Assembly (NCBI RefSeq): GCF_004011695.2
Contig: NC_082421.1
Span: forward strand, 248,001 to 312,000
From: Ascochyta rabiei
Taxonomy: Eukaryota > Ascomycota > Dothideomycetes > Pleosporales > Didymellaceae
Direction of reading: 5' to 3'
Length of the DNA: 64,000 nt
Positions within the stretch are counted from its first letter, which is position 1, and each line of letters opens with the position of its first letter. The notes beneath the pieces were generated by a model that was not told the origin of the DNA, did no database searches, and saw only the letters and a program-made list of their open reading frames with translations. A program made the position numbers and the translations under genes. This document shows positions 34,928 to 43,131 of this stretch, piece after piece.

Positions 34928-35722
34928 ATGTCTATGCTCCACCTCTTCAAGCTACTCGCCCTCCTCTCGCTCACAACCTTGATCCTCGCTCTCCCAACAG
35001 GACCTCCTCCACTCTCCACATCAGCAACGCTAAAACACCAACCGAACCACCCCAACAGTGCGCCACCCAGGAAATCTCTTACGGTAGCCCTCTCGACAAC
35101 CAAGCTCGAAGCAACCAAGAGACCTCCACAATCAAAATGCATACTGATCTGCACACACGCCCACTGCGACCTCTTATGCGCCAACCCTCACACCACCACT
35201 TCCCTTCCCGTGTCCACATCTTCAGCTAACCCCACGATCACCAACACCACATCCACATCGTCAACCGCTTCTACGAACATCAACACCAACATCACCACCA
35301 CTGTCCCACAACCAGCCCACCTCACCATCTCGTCGCTCTCGTCAGGCATGGACGCCGTGATACTAGACCCGAGATCCCAGACGGGGCAGATGCAGAGATG
35401 CGCATGGACCTGCAGTGCAGCGACGGGAGTATGTGAGGGGAAGAAGTGCTGGGCCGCTGAGGATGTGGAGGGTGCAGAGGGTGCAGAAGGTACGGGTGCT
35501 GAGCATGTTGACGAAGGAGAGACGGATGGACAAGGGAAAGGAGGAGGAGGAGGAGGAGGAGGAGGAGGAGGAGAGTGCGAGGTACTGGATACAGAGGGTG
35601 CAGGACGGGTGGTTATTTGTTTTCTTCCGTCTGAGGAGGGAGATGGCAAGGCCATTGACGATAGACAATGCACGCTCTTCTGGCGAGGCGGGATGCCGCG
35701 TCTAGTTTGTCGCTGGGAGTGA
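34928..35722 (+). CDS. Hypothetical secreted protein with poly-Gly tract
   Basis: Intronless ORF of 264 residues. Residues 1-22 form a strong signal peptide (LLALLSLTTLILA). The mature chain has a Thr/Asn-rich middle with several N-x-T sites (about 95-130), four Cys in the front (ILICTHAHCDLLC) and a Cys/Trp-rich back half (CAWTCSAATGVCEGKKCW), interrupted by an acidic block and about eleven Gly encoded by GGA repeats (35539-35572). No family recognised. Good ATG context (TACCATG), paired Cys on both sides of the repeats and a coherent C-terminus argue for a real gene. Gly number probably varies between strains. Confidence 0.6.
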   Translation: MSMLHLFKLLALLSLTTLILALPTGPPPLSTSATLKHQPNHPNSAPPRKSLTVALSTTKLEATKRPPQSKCILICTHAHCDLLCANPHTTTSLPVSTSSANPTITNTTSTSSTASTNINTNITTTVPQPAHLTISSLSSGMDAVILDPRSQTGQMQRCAWTCSAATGVCEGKKCWAAEDVEGAEGAEGTGAEHVDEGETDGQGKGGGGGGGGGGGECEVLDTEGAGRVVICFLPSEEGDGKAIDDRQCTLFWRGGMPRLVCRWE

Positions 35723-36291
35723 GGGGCCATCACACCCTCCCTACACCCTCCGCTGCTAAAGCGTCTCGGCCGGTGAAGTGAACAGGATGAGCACTTCGAG
35801 GCCGAAACATCAAAGATGTAAAGTGACGGACCGGCAGCTAAGAAACGAGGCAAGTCAACATGATACCTCGAACCGTGCAGACAGACCCCTCCAATCCATG
35901 CATTCACGACGTTTGTTCGTTCATTCAGGAGAAAATCTCATTCCACGTCTGTCTATAGTACAGCATCCATCGCGCTGTTACCAAACCCCAAACCCCTCGT
36001 TAAAAGAAAAAGGGGCTCCAGAAAAAACACACACACACATACACACAAGAGCCGCGAGGCCCCACACAGGACGCCGAGGGCCATGCATTTTTTGACGAAG
36101 ACAAATGATTTCCATTCCACTTGGACGCCCAGTCGGTGACCTTTGTGTTCCCGCTTGCTGCGCCCGCCACGCCCTGTGGCGTTGGCGCAGAAGCTGGAGG
36201 GGTCTGATATTTTGCTTCCGTTCGCTTCACTTCGCTTCGCTTCTCTTCCTCATCTCGCTCATCGCTCGCTCGTCGTTTGGTGGGTGTCGGC
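35723..36291. other. Intergenic between convergent genes
   Basis: Contains an ACAC run (about 36029-36048) and a CTTCG repeat (about 36226-36243). Presumably the 3' UTRs of the poly-Gly protein and eIF3e genes. Confidence 0.6.
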
Positions 36292-37756
36292 TCACTTTGC
36301 GACAGCGGCGCTCAGGACCTGTGTGCGGAAGAAGCCGCCCTTTGTGCGCTCGATGACCTGCTGGTAGACGCTCTGCGGCGGGTGGTTCATTACGACTGTG
36401 CCGGCCTGGTAGTCGATCTTGGCGTCGACGCGTGTGTCGCGAATCAGGTTGACGATCCACTTCTCGCCCTCGTCTTGCGAGAGGCCGAGGCGGGTGGAGA
36501 GGTCCCTGCAGAGGGTCAGCATGGGTGATTGTAGAATTGAAAATGACAAACTCACTTGATGTCGATCCGCTGGTGGATCTTGCAGTAGCTCTCCGAGATG
36601 AGATGCCTCGCGGCATCGACGAATGTGTCTGCGGCGCCGAGCAGGAAGAAGTCGTTTTTCAGAATCTCCTCGGTCTCGCTCAGCTTCTTCTGGGCCTCCT
36701 CAAAGTCAAAGTCAATGTACAGGGCCTTGATGAAGTCGGTGACGGGATCGGTGTACTCGTAGCCCTCCTGGCGCACGATGCGGACGAGGTCCTTGAGCTG
36801 GCGCTGGTACTGATTCGAGTTGCGGGCCTTGTTGCGGGCAGTGATGACGGCGGCGGCCAGGTAGCGCAGGATCCAGGGGCAATTTGTCTGGATGGTGTTG
36901 ATGTAGGCGGGGGAGAAGAACATTTCGGTGAGAGGCTCGCGGGCGGGCTCGTGGTTGAAGAGGGGGAAGAGGGACCAGTGGAGCAGCCAGGTGCGGTGCT
37001 GGAGCTGGGCGAGGGGGTTGTTGAAGAGGCGCGTGTCGATCTGCTCCTTGATCTTGTTGATTTCCTCGATGGCGCTGTCCCAGTTGACGGACAGGATCTC
37101 GCAGGCCAGCTTGCCCCAGGTGGCCTCGCGCTCTTTGTCGTTGTCGGTGGTCTGGGGGTGTTAGTCAAGTTAGGAGGTGTGGAGAAGCTCCCCTCAGGTG
37201 GAGAAGGTCATCTCAGGGAGAGGAGGTCATCTCAGGGGGAGAGTGGGTAACGCACCAGCACGCGGAAGCGGTACAGCAGCTCGGCGGCGTGGGGGTAGAC
37301 GCCGCAGCTGTACTGGAACTGGCCAAACTCGTACAGGCGGTTGACGTCGTCGAGGGTGATGCCGTGGCTGTCCTTGAGGTACTGCAGGTTCTGGGCCTTG
37401 TCGGAGCGCAGGTTGGTGACGACGTTCTCGTCGTCGAGCAGCTCGGAGATCTTGGCAGTGGCAGCCTCGAGCTCGTCGCGCTTACTCAGGACCTGCTCGC
37501 GCTTCTGGGCGAACTCGGCGGGCAGGTCGTCGAGGCCGTGGACGTCCTGGTGCAGCTGGCCGACGAAATCCGTCATGTTGGTGGGGCTCAGCAGGGCCAG
37601 CAGCAGCTTCTTCTGCTCGGGCGTCTGCTCAGCGTCCTCGTCGCTGGAGAAGTTGAGCAGCGGGAACAGCAGATGGCGGTCGAGGTTGGGCATGAGCCGG
37701 GGCAGCAGGCTGTACTGCTCGGCCACGGAGCCGCTCGGTGTTGTTGCGTCGGCCAT
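36292..37756 (-). CDS. INT6: Translation initiation factor eIF3 subunit e (INT6)
   Basis: Three exons on the minus strand (37756-37256, 37151-36556, 36505-36292), all GT-AG and in phase, giving 436 residues, the usual size. The N-terminus ([20 protein letters not shown]) matches eIF3_N; the C-terminal third carries the PCI domain ([36 protein letters not shown]). eIF3e is a PCI subunit of the eIF3 complex, which scaffolds 43S pre-initiation complex assembly in the cytoplasm. Long plus-strand ORFs here are GC-driven antisense shadows. It shares a 384-bp divergent promoter with the mL49 gene. Confidence 0.96.
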
Positions 37757-38140
37757 GGTTGGTGTGGGTGTGGGTGTGGGTGTTGGTGAGGGTGAGGGTG
37801 TGGGTGGAGACGCAGGGGGGACGAGGGCCGGTTCGAGCGAGAGGGCGGATGCGAAGACGGCGCAGGTGTCGAGGGCGCGCGTGGTGCTTGACGGGCGGCG
37901 GTCTTTACGGGCGGCGGGCTTTGTGGGCGGCGGTGGTGGGGTGCGCGGAGGACGTCGAAGGAAAAATGACTGTGCGTAGCGAGCACCCCTGCAACGCTAA
38001 CTTTTGGTGTTGAAGACCTCCGCCGCCGCCGACGACGACAACGACGACGACGACGACGACGAGAGCGAGAGCGACAGCCGGACATCACCGCGCCCAAAGC
38101 CCACTCCCACGTCTACCCCGCCCCGACACAACCCGCGGCC
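37757..38140. promoter_or_regulatory. Bidirectional promoter eIF3e / mL49
   Basis: 384 bp between divergent ATGs. Holds a GTGTGG/GTGAGG repeat (about 37761-37807) and a GAC run (about 38033-38063). Both genes serve protein synthesis (cytosolic and mitochondrial), so shared regulation is plausible. No TATA box seen. Confidence 0.55.
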
Positions 38141-38719
38141 ATGGCCAGGATACAGCGCCCTCTGTCGCTCTTCCGCGCCTGCACCGCCCCCAGGCCTGCC
38201 ACACACCGCGCCGCCCTACACTACACCACCACAGCACGAGCACAAACACAGACACAAACACAACCCCCCGCCTCGCGCGCCGCAGACCTCGCCGCCGCCG
38301 AAGCCATCACCGAGTCCGACAGCGCCCAGCCCGCTGCCGCCGACCCCCTGCGCCCCTCGCACCCCTCCATCTCCAACTCCAAGTCCAAGAACCTGAAGAC
38401 GGCCGCGCGGGCCTCCAAAACCGTGCCCTTCACCCCCGCCACACAGCCGCAGCTGCCCCTCGCCCCGCCGCGCTACCACGTCGCCCGCTCCGCCAACAAG
38501 AACCTGCCCATCTACACCGACTACAAGCGCGGCGGCAACCTGCACCTCACCACCGTCCGCAAGATCACAGGCGACCTGCACGCCCTGCGCGACGAGCTGC
38601 AGGCCTGGCTCGCCAAGAAGGAGGACCATGTCAAGGTGAACTCGCTGACGGGGCATGTGGTCGTCAAGGGCCATCACACGAGCAGCATTGCCGAGTTCCT
38701 GAAGGCAAGGGGCATGTAG
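38141..38719 (+). CDS. IMG2: Mitochondrial large-subunit ribosomal protein mL49 (Img2)
   Basis: Intronless, 192 residues. The N-terminus is basic and rich in Ala, Arg and Thr (a mitochondrial presequence) followed by a variable Ala/Ser/Pro linker to about residue 108. The Img2 domain spans about 110-192: YHVARSANKNLPIYTDYKRG, then LTTVRKITGDLHAL, and a C-terminal strand-helix VNSLTGHVVVKGHH. Img2 proteins are structural parts of the mitochondrial large ribosomal subunit and are needed for mitochondrial genome maintenance in yeast. Start at 38141 is the first ATG and follows GGCC. Confidence 0.93.
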   Translation: MARIQRPLSLFRACTAPRPATHRAALHYTTTARAQTQTQTQPPASRAADLAAAEAITESDSAQPAAADPLRPSHPSISNSKSKNLKTAARASKTVPFTPATQPQLPLAPPRYHVARSANKNLPIYTDYKRGGNLHLTTVRKITGDLHALRDELQAWLAKKEDHVKVNSLTGHVVVKGHHTSSIAEFLKARGM

Positions 38720-38798
38720 AGGGTGGACTGGCGCAATACTCGGCATCGCGCTGGACACTGCGAATACCGCCAAGACATGTACCGTTTTGTTGTATCAT

Positions 38799-38960
38799 AT
38801 GTGTAAGAGCTGATTGGGCTTCGACATGGCAAGGGTGTTGTTTGTTTTTGGGCGGCGAAAGGCGCTGTAAGAACATGATATTTTCAGTCTCTGCCCAGCA
38901 ATCCTCTGGAGAACCTTGGTCCTGTCTCATGTGACGACGAAGCAACAAACAGCTGCTAAT
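38799..38960 (+). repeat. Dispersed repeat, copy A
   Basis: About 160 bp closely similar to 56737-56897 in the same orientation. Shared blocks include GGCGCTGTAAGAACATGA, GTCTCTGCCCAGCAATCCTC and TGGAGAACC. Differences are largely transitions. Both copies lie shortly downstream of a gene's stop codon. No coding potential and no clear terminal repeats. Confidence 0.85.
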
Positions 38961-39051
38961 CCATCTCTTCACGACTAATCCATCTCTTCACGGCTAATCC
39001 ATCTCTTCACGGCTAATCCATCTCTTCACGGCTAATCCATCTCTTCACGGC
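38957..39051 (+). repeat. 19-bp tandem repeat, five copies
   Basis: Five head-to-tail units of TAATCCATCTCTTCACGGC; only the first has one mismatch (GAC for GGC). Begins at the end of dispersed-repeat copy A. Confidence 0.95.
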
Positions 39052-39132
39052 CTATGCCATCTCCTGGCCAATTGATATGGCTTGATCTTCCACCAGAAAA
39101 TGGAACGTCTTGCGGGTAAGTACGTCTACGCA

Positions 39133-39234
39133 TCATGTCAATTTCTCACACCTGGCCAATTGAAATGGCCTAATCATGTCAACCTCTCACTCTTGGCCAA
39201 TTGAAATTGCGTAATCATGTCAACCTCTCACCCC
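39133..39234 (+). repeat. 41-bp tandem repeat, about 2.5 copies
   Basis: Units start at 39133, 39174 and 39215 with TCATGTCAA and include TGGCCAATTGAAAT; a related half unit lies at about 39064. The last unit overlaps the stop codon and final codons of the oxidase gene on the minus strand. Confidence 0.85.
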
Positions 39235-40536
39235 TATCCTCGTCCACTCCTGCACATTCCTCAAATCCATGACCTTAGCATCAGCCCCATACCGTCCCTG
39301 CGAGTCCCACCAGTCCCGATCCACCGCCGTCTCGGGCCTCCATCTCAGCATCTTCCTCACACGCTCTTCGACCTCGCCCTCGCGCTGCAGGACGTCTGCT
39401 ACCAACACGCCAATCGCAGGACACGTCATGAAGCCGTTGCCCGAACCACCCACAGCCACAGTCAGGTTCTCCACCTCAGGATGCCGGTCGATCAGGAACC
39501 GGCGATCGACTGTATCCGCGTCCCAGCACAGGCGTGCGAAGCTGAACGCGCGAGAGGCGAGCTGCGGCATCGTCTCGCGCAGGAGGAGGCGCATGCGTGT
39601 CTCGGCCTCGATGGGGATTTGGTGGCGCGCGACGGGGACGGAGCGGAACTTGTCCTTCTCCATCACTGGGTTGATGTAGCCTGGGTGCTCGTCGCAGAGC
39701 TTCATCTCGTGCTTCTCGGCGTCTGGCTCGATGAAGAAGCCACGGTCGACACCGTACAGGACGGGGAGATCTTTGTATAGGGCTGCTTCGTCAACCGACA
39801 GAGGTATATGTGCGAGTGTCCAGGCTGTGGGTCGAAGCTGATTCTTGAAGTCTAGTAAGCGGTCGCTGTTCGCGCCGGCAGACAGTATCGTGTGCTTCGC
39901 ACTGTGAAAAGTGCCATCAGCTGTACGTGCCCCAGATACCGCGCTCTGGTCCAGGTTGAAGAGCAACGCCTCTACCTTGCCTTCTGAACCGCCAGTCACG
40001 AATCGCACACCCAGCTTGGTAGCCTCTGCATGCATTGCCTTCATAGCACCGCTCGCAAGGACCCAGCCTGCGCCGCCTTGCTTCCAGAACCCGCGCCAGC
40101 CTGGGAAGTCGCCTTGCAGAACACCGCCAGGCATCGTCTTTTGGAAATCTTCCTTCGTGTTCAGAGGAACCAGTGTAGCGTCTTCGCTCTTCGCGTACCC
40201 GACGCAGCGCTGGTAAGCATCCTCGTTCACGGCAGCATCGATGAAGCCGGTGGCGTGGTAGAAGGGTGCAAACAAAGGGTCGTGCTTCCACGCCTTCATA
40301 GCCATTTGGTGCACGCGGTGCCAGAAGTAGTCCTCGTCGGAGTCATCTTGGGACGGCTCATTCGCTTCTTCTGCGATCTTGTTAAGGTCGTTGCCTGCGG
40401 AGATGGCCGAGGGGAACGAGCCGCCGTCGAGCACTGTGATGTCGGTGTGGCCTCGTCTGGCGAGCTCGAGTGCAATGGAGCAGCCCCAGGTACCGGCGCC
40501 GACGATCAGAATGTTCGTGTCTGTTTGCGACGCCAT
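39220..40536 (-). CDS. FAD-dependent fructosyl-amino-acid / amine oxidase (amadoriase-like)
   Basis: Minus-strand, intronless. I take M at 40536 (438 residues) because the dinucleotide-binding motif NILIVGAGTWGCSIALELARRGH follows at once; the longer frame to 40626 adds unrelated residues. DAO-type fold with a covalent-flavin cysteine candidate in MKLCDEHPG (about C281), RLCWDADTVDRRFLID and GGSGNGFMTCPAIG near the end, as in fungal fructosyl amine oxidases and sarcosine/pipecolate oxidases. Such enzymes oxidise glycated or N-methylated amino acids, releasing H2O2. The C-terminus ends in GVRG without the usual peroxisomal SKL-type signal and overlaps a tandem repeat, so the end may be altered. 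Substrate undetermined. Confidence 0.85.
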   Translation of the reverse strand: MASQTDTNILIVGAGTWGCSIALELARRGHTDITVLDGGSFPSAISAGNDLNKIAEEANEPSQDDSDEDYFWHRVHQMAMKAWKHDPLFAPFYHATGFIDAAVNEDAYQRCVGYAKSEDATLVPLNTKEDFQKTMPGGVLQGDFPGWRGFWKQGGAGWVLASGAMKAMHAEATKLGVRFVTGGSEGKVEALLFNLDQSAVSGARTADGTFHSAKHTILSAGANSDRLLDFKNQLRPTAWTLAHIPLSVDEAALYKDLPVLYGVDRGFFIEPDAEKHEMKLCDEHPGYINPVMEKDKFRSVPVARHQIPIEAETRMRLLLRETMPQLASRAFSFARLCWDADTVDRRFLIDRHPEVENLTVAVGGSGNGFMTCPAIGVLVADVLQREGEVEERVRKMLRWRPETAVDRDWWDSQGRYGADAKVMDLRNVQEWTRIGVRG

Positions 40537-40865
40537 GCTGATGGACGGTGGGTTGATGCAATAAATATCGCTGTCGTCACGGTGGGCTCCGTAGGCGAAA
40601 TCCACCTTCCTGATCTGGCGTTCCACAGCTCATCTGAGGTTTATGGCGAGCTCCAGAGGACGACGTCAGGCCGCCTCTTGACTAACATCCGTCATGCTGA
40701 AGGAAGCTCGCTGCTGCAGGGCTGATGGCAGCACGTGGGCACGTGTCATAGAATGAAGACGTTGGTCCCAAAGCAGACTAGCCCGCCGTTCGCCGCGGTA
40801 GTCTCCATCGACGGCGAGGCGTCACTGCGCACTGCGCTGGAACAACGACTCGCCCACTCGCCTTG
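40537..40865. promoter_or_regulatory. Divergent promoter region, amine oxidase / Mtf1-like gene
   Basis: 329 bp between divergent start codons. No recognisable element. Confidence 0.45.
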
Positions 40866-42937
40866 ATGTTTCGCATACGTCCGTCGATACCACGCCTGGG
40901 TCCACGTTCCCTGGAAAGCAGTAGAGCATGGATCTCGAGCTCGGCGTCGGTGTCAGCTGGCTCAAAGGCCGGCATGATGTCTCATTGGACTCCAGAGAAG
41001 CTGGCGACGACTGAGAAGTACCCGCTCACGCTGGAGTTGTTCGACAAGATGCATCCAAACACCGAAGAGCCTGCCAAAAAGATGCAACAGAGCCAATCTC
41101 GGGCGAAGAAGAAATCCATAACGACCCGCCATGCGAGAACACAGATTGTAAGTCCAGACCTATGTGGTACGTCGCGTCTGGAGCAGCAGCTGGTGGAGAT
41201 TGTGCATGTGCTGACACCGGCGGCCTCCCAGATGACGTCTTCGCGTATTACGGCAAGAGCCTGGAGATACACAGAGGGTGCGACATCCTCGACATCAACC
41301 CTGGCGCCGGCCTGTGGTCGCAGAAGCTGCACGCCTTCCTCCAACCGCGCAGCCATGTCCTTCTAGAGCCGAACCCCGACCGATTCCGTTCGTTCCTCGA
41401 CCCCCTGCTCAACGCGCCCGGCTCCAAGTACAAGCTCGTGCAAAAGGACACCACCGAGCTGCAGTCGTACACGCAGCTCGTAGACGAAGGCGTGTTTCCG
41501 CACCAAACCCGCATCGACCCCGACGACGGCAGCAGGCAGGAAGTGAACACCACCCTGCTGGTCACCGGAATGCTGGCGTGGGACCCAACGCTGCCCGGCA
41601 TGGCATTCGACTCCATGGCGAAGCAGCTGTACAATTTCTTCGCTTCCGCCGTCCGGACCAACGAACTGTTCCACGCCTATGGTCGCGTGCGGACGCTTCT
41701 GTGGATGGCAGCGGACGACTTCAGGCCGCTGTTGGCCGAGTCCTCGGCTCAGTTTGCAAAGGGCAACTGTTTGTTGGAGATGACCCACGACACGCAGCAA
41801 GTCGTGAATGGACCGCGCTCGAAACGAGGAATGGGCAAGGGCACTTCTGGTCGCGAGCCGCAATACGAGATCGAGAGCATGATCGGAGCACTCCGGAGGG
41901 GAAGAGAGAATGGCATGCCCCTGCCCACACATCGCCAAGACACCATCCACCAGATCGCTGCTGAGATTGAAGAATTAACAGCCGGCACCGGCCGGACCAG
42001 GTACACATGGCTCCATGACTACCTTGTCGCGAAGCACCACGAAGGGAACAGCGCAATCGGGATGCTGCCCGACTCCTTCTTTACTCACGCGGATGAAGCC
42101 AAAGCTGTGCAGGCAAAGTACCCAGATCTGGACCTGGAAGCTATGGGCAATGCAAGGGTGAGCGGCGTACGACGTGTCGGTAGTTTTTGGGCGGATAAGA
42201 AAGACCACCCCGGCCGTGAAGAAGTTCAGAGCTATGTCGTCACCAAGGCGGCCGACCGCGCCCTGGTCACTAAGAAAGAGAGCATAGAAGCCATCGCGGA
42301 CATAGGCGAGGAGATGTACCACGCCGAATGCCGCGCGCTCCGCATGTCTCCAGGTCCCGAAAAAGACGCTCTCCTCAAAGAGATTGCAGACCTCGAGACC
42401 AAGTGGAACAAGCCACTGGCCAAGATAGGCGTCAACTACAGAACCACGCCCCACTCTGTCCTCGACGACCGCCTGAGCTTGCGCTCCCCGCCCTACCCAC
42501 GTCTGCAGTGGGACCGCCGCCCCTTCGAACCCCTCACCATGCACCCAGACGAAGCCTGGCCCCCGACCCGCCTGTCCCTCATCTCCAGCACCCCCTTCCC
42601 GCGCCCCGCCGGCCAGACTGCAGACTGGTACGAGTGGGTGCAGGACTTCCTCTACGGCCTCTTCTCAATGGGCTCGCAGTCGCTGCCAGAGGCCCTTGAC
42701 AAGATGCAGCACGGCGCCTCGCAGATCATCGACTCGTGTCCCAGCCTGCGCGACCCGGATAAAGGCGGCAGACTGAACATGCGCCATCTCAGGGTCCGCA
42801 TGCTGACTGCCGAGATGATCGAGCAGCTTGTCCTGGCCTATCGCGATTGGCCCTTCAAAGAGCCTGGGAGCGACCATAATAGGTATTTCCGGTGGAAGGG
42901 CATGAACAAGGGTGGTGATAAATTCGGGGGCATGTAG
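40866..42937 (+). CDS. Mitochondrial transcription factor Mtf1-like / rRNA adenine dimethylase family
   Basis: Exons 40866-41166 and 41232-42937 (donor GTACGT, branch GCTGAC, acceptor CCCAG; phase 1) give 668 residues. The N-terminus is Arg/Ser-rich, a likely mitochondrial presequence. The SAM-fold core starts with DILDINPGAGLWSQKL (motif I), VLLEPNPDRF (motif II) and TGMLAWDP (motif IV-like); the KsgA/Dim1 catalytic N-L-P-Y type motif is not conserved, as expected for Mtf1-type factors that bind the mitochondrial RNA polymerase rather than methylate. About 300 C-terminal residues extend past the family core. Ends 194 nt from convergent CWH43. Confidence 0.8.
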
Positions 42938-43131
42938 TAACTTGTTTCTGTAGTCTACGTGTTGGAATAGTGATTGCTTAACTATCTGTGCATTAATTGA
43001 AGCATTCAAACCCTCAGATACGTCGAGTACAAACAGTCTGACATACAGTTCTTACGTACAAGTACTTCCCCTGCAATAGCAAGCGCCCACTCCGCACCGC
43101 TCCGCACCGTCCAATTCCCACCCGTCGGCGT

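Larger units (their letters stand above)
38720..39219. other. Repeat-rich spacer between convergent genes
   Basis: Filled by a dispersed repeat copy, a 19-bp tandem array and a 41-bp tandem array, all listed separately. No gene. Confidence 0.7.

Noticed and set aside
36525..37250. 241-codon plus-strand ORF opposite eIF3e
   Set aside because: It is the antisense of well-supported eIF3e exon 2; its Gly/Val/Leu/Asp composition is the expected shadow of a GC-rich gene.
37289..37979. Plus-strand ORFs opposite eIF3e exon 1
   Set aside because: Antisense shadow over eIF3e exon 1 running into the promoter repeats; no domain.
39220..40626. Oxidase start at 40626
   Set aside because: Adds 30 residues unrelated to the family before the FAD motif; M at 40536 gives the usual start and length.
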